Shown in pieces: positions 16,525 to 25,305 of a stretch of DNA of 64,000 bases; position 1 is the first letter of the stretch, and every line of letters starts with the position of its first letter. The notes beneath the pieces were generated by a model. That model was not told the origin of the DNA. It saw only the letters and a list, made by a program, of their open reading frames with translations, and made no database searches. The position numbers and the translations under genes were made by a program. Origin of the DNA: Pseudovibrio ascidiaceicola (GTDB lineage Bacteria; Pseudomonadota; Alphaproteobacteria; Rhizobiales; Stappiaceae); the NCBI RefSeq assembly GCF_900114245.1, contig NZ_FOSK01000010.1:168264-232263 (forward strand), written 5' to 3'.

Positions 16525-17273
16525 CAGGCTTCCTCCCCGAGATAAGCTTCTCTGACAAGCGCACTGGCGCGGATCTCATCGACCGAGCCTGACAGAATGG
16601 CTGCGCCGCCCACCAGAACCGTGATGCGATCTGCAAGACGGAACACGGCATCCATGTCGTGCTCAATGAGTAGAATCGGGATTTCCGGGCGAATTTCCTC
16701 AAGGAATTCTGTGAGTTGGATAGATCCCGTCGGGCCGAGACCAGCCATGGGTTCATCAAGCAAGAGAGCTTTGGGTGCGAGTGCCAAAGCACAGGCGACT
16801 TCCACCTGACGGCGCTCACCGTGAGACAATTCTGAGACAGCGATATCCTCGCGCCCGCTAAGTCCTACTTTTCTGAGCCAATTTCTGGCTGTTTCGCGTA
16901 GTTCCTCGTCGGACTTGGTTTGCTTCCAGAAACGGAAGCTGGAGCCTTGACTGGCTTGTACAGAGAGCATCACATTGCGACGTGCGCTGACTTCCATGGC
17001 CAGTGAAGAGACCTGAAAGCTTCGTCCAAGGCCTTTGCGGGAGCGACTAGCAACTGTCTCTGAGGTCACGTCTTCACCATCCAGATAGATGCTGCCGCTG
17101 TCGGGTGTGATCCAACCTGCGATTTGGCCAATGAGTGTTGATTTGCCCGCACCGTTTGGTCCGATAAGAGCATGAATCTCATTAGGTTTCAGGTCCAGGG
17201 ACACGTTTTTTGTCGCCTGCAAAGCACCAAAGGATTTGTGCAGGCCTTTGACTTCAAGAACCGGTTTAGTCAT
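16524..17273 (-). CDS. livG: ABC transporter ATP-binding protein, LivG type
   Basis: 249 residues. Walker A IGPNGAGKSTLIGQIAG, signature LSHGERRQVEVACAL, Walker B ALLLDEPMAGLGP, then LLIEHDMDAVF with the switch histidine. LivG members carry the longer insertion before the signature motif, seen here. Partner of LivF; both face the cytoplasm. Start overlaps the LivM stop by 8 bp. Confidence 0.92.
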   Translation of the reverse strand: MTKPVLEVKGLHKSFGALQATKNVSLDLKPNEIHALIGPNGAGKSTLIGQIAGWITPDSGSIYLDGEDVTSETVASRSRKGLGRSFQVSSLAMEVSARRNVMLSVQASQGSSFRFWKQTKSDEELRETARNWLRKVGLSGREDIAVSELSHGERRQVEVACALALAPKALLLDEPMAGLGPTGSIQLTEFLEEIRPEIPILLIEHDMDAVFRLADRITVLVGGAAILSGSVDEIRASALVREAYLGEEA

Positions 17274-18291
17274 GACGTGCTCTCCCTGCGATCATGCCCA
17301 TGACGCCCCCTCGGGCGAACAGAACGACACCAAGCAAGGCCAGACCAAGCAGCAGTTGCCAGTGCTGCGTCCACTCGCCGATATAGGTTTCCAGCAGCAC
17401 GAACAGCGCTGCGCCGATTACAGGACCGTAGAGGCGCCCGACGCCGCCGAGGATGACGAACACCATAATCTCGCCAGAACGGTGCCAGGAGAGCATTGAG
17501 GGGCCTACAAAGCCATTCAACTCGGCAAACAGTGCCCCAGCAAGGCCGGTGATCATTGCGGAGATAACGAAGCCCGTGAGTTTGATCGGGAACGGGTCAA
17601 TACCCGAGGTTGCCAGTCGTGTCTCGTTCATACGAGCAGTGCCGAGTGCTGCTCCGAAACGGGAGCCTGACAGGCGTGCTGAGACGAAGATTGCACCGAG
17701 GAGCAGGATAAAGCAGACGAGGAAGAAGGTCAGCGCGCTTTCGGCGTCCACCATTGGAAGCTGATTGCGTAGGTAGATTGAGAGCCCATCTTCACCGCCG
17801 TATGTCGGCCAGGAAATGGCGAAATAGTAGATCATCTGGGCAAATGCCAGTGTGATCATGATGAAGTAGACGCCCTCGGTTCTCAGCGAGATTGCGCCAA
17901 TTGCTAAGGCTGCAATTCCGCAAATGACCATTGCGACAATCCAGATAATAAGCATCTGGTTGGTGCCGGAGATGGCAAAGGGCATGGCCACGAAGAGTGT
18001 TTCTTCAAAGCTGTGAAAGGCTGCAATGCCAGTGGTGTAGCCGCCGATGCCGAAGAAGGCTGCATGACCGAAGCTGACCATTCCGCCTTGGCCGATGGCA
18101 AAGTTGAGGCCGACTCCGGCGATAGCGAAGATTGTGATCAGGCTTGCCAGGTTGACGTAGTAATCTTCTCCGATGGAAGATGCCCAGAGCGGCAGAGCCA
18201 GCAGGATTGCCATGACTGCGATGTTGACGATGGTCTCACGGCTCAGCTTTGGCATGCTGACGGGTTTAGGAGCTGTATCAGTTCGTTGCAT
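17266..18291 (-). CDS. livM: ABC transporter permease, LivM type
   Basis: 341 residues with about nine hydrophobic segments (for instance IVNIAVMAILLALPLWA, LITIFAIAGVGLNFAIGQGG, LIIWIVAMVICGIAALAIGA, ALTFFLVCFILLLGAIF). The FAIGQGGMVSFGHAAFFGIGGY stretch and the EAA-like RTEGVYFIMITLAFAQM loop are characteristic of LivM. Overlaps both neighbours (LivG, LivH), implying one transcript. Confidence 0.92.
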   Translation of the reverse strand: MQRTDTAPKPVSMPKLSRETIVNIAVMAILLALPLWASSIGEDYYVNLASLITIFAIAGVGLNFAIGQGGMVSFGHAAFFGIGGYTTGIAAFHSFEETLFVAMPFAISGTNQMLIIWIVAMVICGIAALAIGAISLRTEGVYFIMITLAFAQMIYYFAISWPTYGGEDGLSIYLRNQLPMVDAESALTFFLVCFILLLGAIFVSARLSGSRFGAALGTARMNETRLATSGIDPFPIKLTGFVISAMITGLAGALFAELNGFVGPSMLSWHRSGEIMVFVILGGVGRLYGPVIGAALFVLLETYIGEWTQHWQLLLGLALLGVVLFARGGVMGMIAGRARHD

Positions 18292-19198
18292 TGAAAAGCC
18301 CCTTTGGTTTTACGGCCAGAATGCCTGCCATCATCAGATAGATCAGCATGGAAGACAGAGCTGCCCCGATGCTGTTTGCGCTGGCGTTTTCCATGAAGAA
18401 CTTCAGGATGACAGGTATGAAAATACGTCCCAGTGTATCTACAAGGCCAATCAGGATAGACCCGATGAGAGCACCCTTGATTGATCCAATGCCGCCAATC
18501 ACGATGACAACAAAGGCCAGAATGAGCACAGGCTCTCCCATGCCGACCTGCACGGAGCGCAATGCTCCGACCAGAGCTCCAGATAGACCTGCGATGGCCG
18601 CACCCAATGCGAAAACAATGGTGTAAAGCGTTTTGATATCAACGCCTAAGGCAGCGATCATCTCGCGGTCACTTTCACCGGCGCGGATCCGCATGCCAAG
18701 GCGTGTTTTAGAAATGAGCAGATAAAGAAGCATGGCAACAGCCAGCGCTGCAAGAATGATAAACAGGCGGTAGACTGGATAAGCTTCTACGCCGGGCAAC
18801 GCCATGGTGCCCCCCAGAGCAGCTGGGATGTTGAGGTAAAGTGGCATGGAGCCGAAGACCATGCGGGTACCTTCAGAAAAGATCAGAATGAGAGCAAAGG
18901 TTGCCAGTACCTGATCGAGGTGATCGCGGTCATAAAGCCTGCGGATGACAAGCATTTCGATGAGTGCACCAGCTGCTGCTGCTCCAAGGACACCACCACC
19001 CAGACCAAGCCAGAAAGAGCCGGTCTGCTGAGTGATCCAAGCGCAACAAAAGGCACCGACCATGTAAAGCGAGCCATGAGCGAGGTTGATCAGGCCCATA
19101 ACGCCGAAGACCAGCGTGAGGCCAGCTGCCATCAGAAACAAAGTGAGACCGAATTGCAGCCCGTTCAATACCTGCTCAAAAATCAAAGCTGCCGTCAT
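18278..19198 (-). CDS. livH: ABC transporter permease, LivH type
   Basis: 306 residues, strongly hydrophobic. N-terminal LNGLQFGLTLFLMAAGLTLVFGVMGLINLAHGSLYMVGA is the LivH signature, followed by RTRLGMRIRAGESDREMIAALG-type EAA loop and VVIVIGGIGSIKGALIGSIL. Together with LivM it forms the transmembrane pore. A hairpin at 19247–19280 separates it from the substrate-binding gene. Confidence 0.92.
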   Translation of the reverse strand: MTAALIFEQVLNGLQFGLTLFLMAAGLTLVFGVMGLINLAHGSLYMVGAFCCAWITQQTGSFWLGLGGGVLGAAAAGALIEMLVIRRLYDRDHLDQVLATFALILIFSEGTRMVFGSMPLYLNIPAALGGTMALPGVEAYPVYRLFIILAALAVAMLLYLLISKTRLGMRIRAGESDREMIAALGVDIKTLYTIVFALGAAIAGLSGALVGALRSVQVGMGEPVLILAFVVIVIGGIGSIKGALIGSILIGLVDTLGRIFIPVILKFFMENASANSIGAALSSMLIYLMMAGILAVKPKGLFNATN

Positions 19199-19246
19199 TT
19201 ATGATATTCCCGAGGCTTCTTTTTCATTGTGACATCAGTATAGGGG

Positions 19247-19280
19247 ATCAGCGGAGAAGGATTAGGGTTTCCCCGCTGAT
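19247..19280 (-). promoter_or_regulatory. Intercistronic stem-loop between livK-like and livH
   Basis: ATCAGCGG (19247–19254) pairs perfectly with CCGCTGAT (19273–19280) across an 18-nt loop, in the 107-bp gap after the binding-protein stop codon. It lacks a T-run on the minus strand. Such hairpins after binding-protein genes in other ABC operons protect the upstream mRNA or cause partial termination, raising binding-protein output; that role is inferred here. Confidence 0.5.
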
Positions 19281-19305
19281 TGTTATTTTACTTCAATGTG
19301 TTGGC

Positions 19306-20445
19306 TTACTTCATTCGGCACTTGGATGCGTATGCATCCTGATGGCCTTTGATTGCGACACCAACGATTTTGTTGGTGATCTGGCCATCTTCTTTCACCA
19401 CTTCGCGAACGTAAATGTCCTGAATTGGGTGATTGTTGTTGCCGAACTTGAAGTCACCGCGCACAGAAGCGAAGTCGGCTTCTTTCAGAGCTGCGCGGAA
19501 GTCATCTTTGTCGCTGACATCTGCCTTTTCCATTGCAGAAAGGATCAGATTTGCAGCGTCGTAACCTTGAGAAGCGTAAAGTGAAGGCAGGCGGCCATAA
19601 GCTTCTTTGAAGCCTTTGACGAATTTAGCGTTTACTTCGCTCTCAATGTCCTTACCCCACTGTGAGGAGTTTGCCACGCCGAGTGCAGCATCGCCAATCG
19701 CAGGCAGAATGTCCTGTGAGAAGGAAAATGCCGGGCCCATGACTGGCACATCAACACCAGACTGTGCGTACTGCTTCATGAACGCGATGCCCATGCCACC
19801 TGGCAGGAAGAAGAACACGCTATCTGCACCAGAAGCGCGGATTTGTGCGATTTCTGCTGCGTAATCATCCTGACCGAGCTTGGTGAAGAGTTCACCTGCC
19901 AACTCACCCTTGTACATCCGCTTGAAGCCCTTCAGAGCGTCGGTGCCAGCTGGGTAGTTTGGTGCCAGAATAAAGGTCTTCTTGTAGTCAGCTTTATTGG
20001 CGTGAGATCCCATCGCTTCATGGAGGTTGTCGTTCTGCCATGCCACATTGAAGTAGTTTTCATGGCAAGCTTTACCAGCCAGCGCAGATGGGCCTGCATT
20101 CGGGCTGATATAGAGCGTGCCTTTGCGGGTGGCAGCTGGAACCACAGCCATTGCCAGGTTGGACCAGATGATACCTGTCAGGATATCTACTTTGTCTTTC
20201 TGAATGAACTTGTCTGCCAGTTTCTTGGCAACGTCCGGTTTGCGGGCGTCGTCTTCTACCAGCAGTTTAACATCGGATGCGCCTGCTTGTTTGAGTGCGA
20301 GCTCAAAGCCATCGCGGACGTCGATACCGAGTGTGGAGCCACCGCCTGACAAGGTGGTGATCATGCCAATTTTAACTTCGGCTTGCGCCACGCCAGCTGT
20401 ACAACACAGAAGGGCGGCTACTCCGGCTGAAACGAGTTTTTTCAT
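19306..20445 (-). CDS. ABC transporter substrate-binding protein, LivJ/LivK type
   Basis: 379 residues. Signal peptide MKKLVSAGVAALLCCTAGVAQA with a cleavage site after QA. The mature part begins EVKIGMITTLSGGGSTLGID, then GFELALKQAGA and KLADKFIQKDKVDILTGIIWS, the periplasmic type I binding fold. Binding proteins of this branch, next to aryl-CoA ligases, often bind aromatic acids. The start overlaps the ligase stop by 4 bp (ATGA), tying uptake to activation. The ligand cannot be read from the sequence. Confidence 0.9.
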   Translation of the reverse strand: MKKLVSAGVAALLCCTAGVAQAEVKIGMITTLSGGGSTLGIDVRDGFELALKQAGASDVKLLVEDDARKPDVAKKLADKFIQKDKVDILTGIIWSNLAMAVVPAATRKGTLYISPNAGPSALAGKACHENYFNVAWQNDNLHEAMGSHANKADYKKTFILAPNYPAGTDALKGFKRMYKGELAGELFTKLGQDDYAAEIAQIRASGADSVFFFLPGGMGIAFMKQYAQSGVDVPVMGPAFSFSQDILPAIGDAALGVANSSQWGKDIESEVNAKFVKGFKEAYGRLPSLYASQGYDAANLILSAMEKADVSDKDDFRAALKEADFASVRGDFKFGNNNHPIQDIYVREVVKEDGQITNKIVGVAIKGHQDAYASKCRMK

Positions 20446-22088
20446 ATAAGTTCCCCTGATTTATCCTCGACCAGCTGTTCCTTCAGACGGAATCTTTGAA
20501 TTTTACCAGTCGCGGTTTTTGGTAGCGAATCTACCAGTTTAAGTGAACGAGGGTATTTATAGGGCGCTATAGTAGATTTTACATAGTCCTGAAGACGTTT
20601 GATTACGTCTGCATCTTGTGGGTGGTCCTCCACCAACACCACATGTGCTTCTACAATCTGTCCCCGGTCCTCATCAGGCACGCCTATAACAGCACACTCG
20701 GACACTTCTGGACTGCTTAGCAGAGCAGCCTCGACCTCTGGCCCGGCAACGTTGTAGCCGGACGTGATGATCATGTCGTCTGCGCGGGCTGCGAAGTGGA
20801 AATAGCCTTTTTCATCCTGATAAAAGGCATCACCTGTCAAATTCCAGCCGTCGCGTACATATTTCTGCTGTCGGTCATCTTGCATATACCGGCAACCGGT
20901 TGGTCCTCTTACGGCAAGTTTGCCAACTGTGCCGCGTGGAACCTCCTGCATGTTCTCATCAACCACTTTTGCCGAGTATCCTTTGATCTCCCGGCCTGTG
21001 GTTGCTGGCATGGCATCTTCCAAATGGTTGGAAATAAAGATGTGCAACATTTCCGTTGCGCCAATCCCATCCAACATTGGAATGCCAGTTTTTGCTTTCC
21101 ATTGCTCAAACACTGGTGCTGGCAATGTTTCTCCCGCTGAGACTGCGATGCGCAGTGAGGACAGATCTGCCCCCTCTTCCATTGCTGCCATCATGGCGCG
21201 GTAAGCCGTTGGTGCTGTGAATGAGATCGTTGCCTTGTAAGTCTCAATGATCTCAATAAGTTGCTTAGGTCCTGCCGTTTCCAGTAGGGTTGCAGTTGCA
21301 CCGAACCGAAGCGGGAAAATCGCCAAGCCGCCGAGGCCAAATGTGAAGGCCAATGGTGGGCTGCCAACAAACACGTCCGATGGCTGAATATTCAGCACTT
21401 CCTTTGCATAAGCATCTGCGATGATAAGCAGGTCGCGGTGGAAGTGCATGGTTGCCTTCGGCTGTCCGGTGGTGCCGGATGTGAAACCCAGCAGGCACAC
21501 ATCATCCCGACCTGTTTGGACAGCGTCAAACTGGACAGGCTTTGATAGTGCGACCTTATCCATCTCGCCAGCAAAGTTGGCCGTGCCGTCGAAACTCACG
21601 ATTTTGGTCAGATAGGCGTTTTGCTCAAGGCAAAGCTCCATCTCTTCCATAAGCCGTAGATCGCACATGGCCAATTTGATTTCGGCTTTGTCGACGATCT
21701 GGCTTAACTCGCCAGCACGTAGCATTGGCATGGTGTTGACCACCACGGCGCCTGCTTTTGTAGCAGCCAGCCAGCAGGCGACCATTGCCGGGTTGTTGGC
21801 GGAGCGGATGAGAATGCGGTCGCCCGGTTCTACTCCGTAATCCTCCTGCAGGGCACGAGCGATGCGGTTCGTCCAGTCCGCAAGCTCTTTGTAGGTGCGT
21901 TTTCTGCCATTGCCGATGAGAGCAATGTTGTCACCAAATCCGCGTTCAACCATCTTGTCGGTCAATTCTACTGCGGCGTTGATGTAGTCTGGGTACTCAA
22001 ACCCCTCCAGCTGGAAAACTGGCTGCTGATCAATTGGTGGCAGCCTGTCCCTTGTGAAGGTGTCCTTGTGCGCGCTTGGTCCCAGCAT
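20442..22088 (-). CDS. Aryl-CoA ligase, probably 2-aminobenzoate (anthranilate)–CoA ligase
   Basis: 548 residues, ATG with GGAGGGGA just upstream. ANL-superfamily motifs: LLGFTSGTTGQPKATMHFHRD (ATP-binding P-loop, about residues 200–220), GIGATEMLHIF, LTGDAFYQDEKGYFHFAARADDMI, and the lysine of PKTATGKIQRF for adenylation. The overall pattern follows the benzoate/2-aminobenzoate-CoA ligase branch. It would convert anthranilate, ATP and CoA to 2-aminobenzoyl-CoA for the monooxygenase at 25306. The N-terminus overlaps the acyl-CoA dehydrogenase end by 59 bp. Benzoate or salicylate are alternative substrates. Confidence 0.85.
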   Translation of the reverse strand: MLGPSAHKDTFTRDRLPPIDQQPVFQLEGFEYPDYINAAVELTDKMVERGFGDNIALIGNGRKRTYKELADWTNRIARALQEDYGVEPGDRILIRSANNPAMVACWLAATKAGAVVVNTMPMLRAGELSQIVDKAEIKLAMCDLRLMEEMELCLEQNAYLTKIVSFDGTANFAGEMDKVALSKPVQFDAVQTGRDDVCLLGFTSGTTGQPKATMHFHRDLLIIADAYAKEVLNIQPSDVFVGSPPLAFTFGLGGLAIFPLRFGATATLLETAGPKQLIEIIETYKATISFTAPTAYRAMMAAMEEGADLSSLRIAVSAGETLPAPVFEQWKAKTGIPMLDGIGATEMLHIFISNHLEDAMPATTGREIKGYSAKVVDENMQEVPRGTVGKLAVRGPTGCRYMQDDRQQKYVRDGWNLTGDAFYQDEKGYFHFAARADDMIITSGYNVAGPEVEAALLSSPEVSECAVIGVPDEDRGQIVEAHVVLVEDHPQDADVIKRLQDYVKSTIAPYKYPRSLKLVDSLPKTATGKIQRFRLKEQLVEDKSGELI

Positions 22089-23241
22089 TTCTCCCCTCCT
22101 GAGAAAGCAATTGCCTTGCTACTATTATTTTTTGAACATCGGATGCCCCTTCGTAAATGCGAAGAGCTCTGATCTCACGGTAAAGTTTTTCGACAGTATT
22201 GCCTGAACGGACGCCTTCGCCCCCGTGGATTTGCACTGCCTTATCAATAATTTGTTGAGCCTGATCGGTTGCAAACTGCTTTGCCATGGCCGCTTCACGG
22301 GATACCCGTGCTGCCCCCATGTCTTTCGTCCATGCAGCGCGGTAGATCAGGAGTGCAGAGGCATCAATGTCGATTGCCATTTCTGCCAGATGGCCCTGCA
22401 CCATCTGCATATCGGCCAGCACGCCATCTCCCAGTTTGCGGGTTGTTGCGCGGGCTACGGCTTCTTCCAAGGCGCGGCGGGCAAAGCCTAAAGCAGCAGC
22501 GCCAACAGTACAGCGGAAGACATCCAGAACTGACATTGAGATTTTGAAGCCCTCTCCAGCTCCCCCAATGCGGTTTGCAGCTGGAATTCGCAGTTGTTTG
22601 AATCCCAACCGTGCCAGAGGATGAGGTGCCATCACATCCAGGCGTTCCTCAACGCTTAAGCCTGGAGTATCCGCCGGTACGATGAAGGCACTGATGCCTT
22701 TGGCACCCGGTGCTTCGCCCGTCCTTGCGAAGACAACGTAAAGGCCAGCAATGCCACCGTTGGATATCCAGGTCTTTTCGCCATTGAGCACATATTCATC
22801 GCCGTCGCGGATGGCGGAAAGTTCAATGTTTGCAACATCAGAGCCGGAGTCTGGTTCTGTCAGCGCAAACGCAGAAAGCGTCTGGCCTGCTCTGGTTTTA
22901 TTGAGCCACAGCTGCTGTTCTGGCGTGCCGAACAGGCTGATGGCGCCTGTTCCCAGACCCTGCATGGCGAAGGCGAAGTCTCCCAGACCGTCGTGACGGG
23001 CCAGTGTTTCGCGCATAATGCAAAGGCTACGAACATCCAGAGGTTTGGGATCTGCCGGATCAACGGCAGTGAGCTTCAGGAAACCAGCGGTACCAAGATC
23101 ATTGACGAGCTTGATACAGGCTGCGTCTGTGTCTGAGTGGTCTGCTGGAAGGTTCTCGCAGCACCAGTTCTCAACTGCTTCGGCCAGCTCTCGGTGTTTT
23201 TCTTCAAAGAATGGCCATGTGAGGAAGGTGGTGTCAGCCAT
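22030..23241 (-). CDS. Acyl-CoA dehydrogenase
   Basis: 403 residues. FAD and substrate motifs in order: LGTGAISLFGTPEQQ, FALTEPDSGSDVANIELSA, NGEKTWISNGGIAGLYVVFARTG, KISMSVLDVFRCTVGAAALGFARRALEEA, AVQIHGGEGVRSGNTVEKLYREIRALRIYEGASDVQKIIVARQ. The final segment carries the usual C-terminal arginine/glutamate region of the family. It supplies a ring or side-chain oxidation step after the monooxygenase/reductase reaction. The stop of this gene lies inside the ligase gene. Confidence 0.9.
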   Translation of the reverse strand: MADTTFLTWPFFEEKHRELAEAVENWCCENLPADHSDTDAACIKLVNDLGTAGFLKLTAVDPADPKPLDVRSLCIMRETLARHDGLGDFAFAMQGLGTGAISLFGTPEQQLWLNKTRAGQTLSAFALTEPDSGSDVANIELSAIRDGDEYVLNGEKTWISNGGIAGLYVVFARTGEAPGAKGISAFIVPADTPGLSVEERLDVMAPHPLARLGFKQLRIPAANRIGGAGEGFKISMSVLDVFRCTVGAAALGFARRALEEAVARATTRKLGDGVLADMQMVQGHLAEMAIDIDASALLIYRAAWTKDMGAARVSREAAMAKQFATDQAQQIIDKAVQIHGGEGVRSGNTVEKLYREIRALRIYEGASDVQKIIVARQLLSQEGRNAGTKRAQGHLHKGQAATN

Positions 23242-24063
23242 TTATGCCCCCTCAAAGACCGGTTTTTCTTTTGCAACAAAAGCTTTGTAGGCGGTCTCAA
23301 AATCTTTGGTCTGCATGCAGATGGCTTGCGCCTGTGCTTCGGCTTCAATTGCCTGATCCAGACCCATGTTCCATTCTTGGTTGAGCTGGGTCTTGGTGAT
23401 GCCATGCGCGAAGTTTGGTCCTGCAGTGATGCGCTGTGCCATGCGAATGGCATCGGCCTCAAGTGCTTCTGTGGTGGACATGGAGTTGAAATAGCCCCAA
23501 GTGTAACCCTCTTCTGCGCTCATGGACCGGCCTGTGTAAAGCAGTTCTGCAGCACGTCCCTGCCCAATAATACGCGGAAGAATTGCGCAGGCGCCCATAT
23601 CGCAGCCTGCGAGCCCTACACGGGTAAACAGGAATGCTGTCTTTGCTTGTGGCGTGCCGATGCGCAGATCTGATGCCATGGCCATGATTGCCCCAGCGCC
23701 AACGCTGATGCCGTCGACAGCTGAAATGATAGGCTTGGTGCAGTTGATCATGGCTTTCACCAGATCGCCTGTCATGCGCGTGAACTTCAGCAGGTCTTTC
23801 ATGTCCATGGCGACAAGTGGACCGATGATGTCATGAACATCTCCACCTGAACAATAGTTGCCTTCGTTAGACGCAATCACAACGGCATTGACGTCATCTG
23901 CATATACGAGATCGCGGAATGTATCACGCAGCTCAGCATAGCTTTCAAAGGTCAGCGGGTTTTTGCGGTCCGGGCGGTCCAATTGGATGACTGCGACATC
24001 GCCTTCCATGCGCCAGAGGAAATGCTTTGGCTGCAAATTCGCCATTTTGTAAGTTGTCAGCAT
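23242..24063 (-). CDS. Enoyl-CoA hydratase/isomerase family protein
   Basis: 273 residues from the ATG at 24063, which overlaps the MarR stop (TAATG) and has GGGGGAGG upstream; the longer frame to 24084 is disfavoured. Crotonase motifs: [39 protein letters not shown] (oxyanion hole), [24 protein letters not shown], and [18 protein letters not shown] with the second catalytic region. Works on the CoA ring-derived intermediates in the beta-oxidation-like lower pathway; may act as hydratase or ring hydrolase. Confidence 0.88.
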   Translation of the reverse strand: MLTTYKMANLQPKHFLWRMEGDVAVIQLDRPDRKNPLTFESYAELRDTFRDLVYADDVNAVVIASNEGNYCSGGDVHDIIGPLVAMDMKDLLKFTRMTGDLVKAMINCTKPIISAVDGISVGAGAIMAMASDLRIGTPQAKTAFLFTRVGLAGCDMGACAILPRIIGQGRAAELLYTGRSMSAEEGYTWGYFNSMSTTEALEADAIRMAQRITAGPNFAHGITKTQLNQEWNMGLDQAIEAEAQAQAICMQTKDFETAYKAFVAKEKPVFEGA

Positions 24064-24545
24064 TATCGGGCCTCCCCCTCCCAATCGCTTGCAAATACCT
24101 TCAGGGTTTCAGCAAGACTCTCTGCCTCATCAGGAGAAAAGTGAGAGAGCAGCTCATTGATCCACTCGCGGTGACTTGCTGCCATCTGCTCAAAGTTCTC
24201 GCGGCCTTCTTTGGTCAGCAAAACCACAGAGGTTCTCCGGTCTCCGTCTCTCAATGTGCGCTGAACCAGTCCGTCCGTGGTCAGGCGATCTATGAGGCCG
24301 GTGACGTTGCCGTTGGATACCATCAGGTATTTTGAGAGCTGGGACATGAGCATGCCCTCTGGCTCCCGGTAAAGTGCTGCCATGACGTCAAAACGTGGCA
24401 GCGTCACGTTGTAGGTTGTCCGTAGCCGCTCTCGCAGTTCGCCTTCGATCGCACGAGAGGCGCGGAGCAGCCTCAACCAGAGGCGAACGCGGGACTTGTC
24501 GTCGGTTGTCTTGTCAGCTTTGAGCATTTCCTGTGAGGCTGTCAT
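24063..24545 (-). CDS. MarR-family regulator of the catabolic operon
   Basis: 160 residues from the ATG at 24545, which overlaps the SDR stop (ATGA). The 75 extra upstream codons of the longer frame lie inside the SDR gene and are rejected. Winged-helix features: [43 protein letters not shown] (recognition helix), then [19 protein letters not shown] (wing with D-x-R). MarR repressors of aromatic CoA pathways respond to the aryl-CoA intermediate. Its position inside the operon suggests self-limiting control through the dyad at 27674–27711. Confidence 0.88.
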   Translation of the reverse strand: MTASQEMLKADKTTDDKSRVRLWLRLLRASRAIEGELRERLRTTYNVTLPRFDVMAALYREPEGMLMSQLSKYLMVSNGNVTGLIDRLTTDGLVQRTLRDGDRRTSVVLLTKEGRENFEQMAASHREWINELLSHFSPDEAESLAETLKVFASDWEGEAR

Positions 24546-25294
24546 TGGGTCTCGCCTCCTGATACGGAGATAGCTTGCCCAGTCACCGAGCGCGCACCAT
24601 CTCCGATGAGCCATGCCACTGTTGCAGCAACTTCGTCCGGTTGGATGAAGCGTTGCTGTGGGTTGTCCTTGTAAAGAGCAACTCGTGCCTGCTCTTCGTT
24701 CATTCCGGTTTTTTGCATTATGTTTTCGATCGAGCGTTGCAACATTGGGGTCTCTGTGAATCCAGGACACACAGCATTGACCGTAAATGGCTTGCTGGCA
24801 AGTTCCAGCGCGAGCGAACGAACTATGCCAATGACACCGTGTTTGGCTGCAGCATAGTGGGAGACATAGGAATACCCGCGCAGGCCTGCCGTGGAAGCAA
24901 TGGCGATCATACGTCCGTACTCCTGCCCTTTCAGAGCTTCCAGTCCTTTTTGGAAGGTCAGGAAGGTTCCAGTCAGGTTAATGTCGAGCATGCGCTGAAA
25001 ATCATTCTTGTCGATCTTGCTAAAGGGAGCGGATTCTGCTGCCCCTGCATTGGCAATCACGATGTTGACCGGTCCGTTTGCTTCTGATGCTTTTTCAAAC
25101 ATCTGAGCTATTGAACCTTCATCGGTAACGTCTGCAGTGACTGCGCGAATACGGCTGCTGGCACTTGCCACCAAGTCCAGAGGCTCCTGCCGCCGCCCGG
25201 CGACGGTTACATTCACTCCAAGCTCAGCGAGGTGGCGGGCTATTTCGGCCCCAACTCCGGTCCCGCCACCCGTTATGATTGCATGCTTTTTCAA
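24542..25294 (-). CDS. SDR-family 3-hydroxyacyl-CoA dehydrogenase / 3-oxoacyl reductase-like
   Basis: 250 residues, TTG start with AAGGA about 8 nt upstream. ITGGGTGVGAEIARHLAELG is the TGxxxGxG cofactor loop, VTADVTDE the aspartate loop, IANAGAAES the NAG motif, and YSYVSHYAAAKHGV holds the Y-x3-K pair; the C-terminus [11 protein letters not shown] follows FabG-type SDRs. It probably oxidizes a hydroxy-cyclohexane or hydroxyacyl-CoA intermediate. The gene lies 11 bp after the monooxygenase. Confidence 0.87.
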   Translation of the reverse strand: MKKHAIITGGGTGVGAEIARHLAELGVNVTVAGRRQEPLDLVASASSRIRAVTADVTDEGSIAQMFEKASEANGPVNIVIANAGAAESAPFSKIDKNDFQRMLDINLTGTFLTFQKGLEALKGQEYGRMIAIASTAGLRGYSYVSHYAAAKHGVIGIVRSLALELASKPFTVNAVCPGFTETPMLQRSIENIMQKTGMNEEQARVALYKDNPQQRFIQPDEVAATVAWLIGDGARSVTGQAISVSGGETQ

Positions 25295-25305
25295 ACCGCT
25301 TTTCC

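Noticed and set aside
15841..20445. Reading the Liv genes as a leucine importer
   Set aside because: The motifs only prove the Liv family. Gene overlaps with an aryl-CoA ligase and monooxygenase make an aromatic substrate more likely, so no leucine function is claimed.
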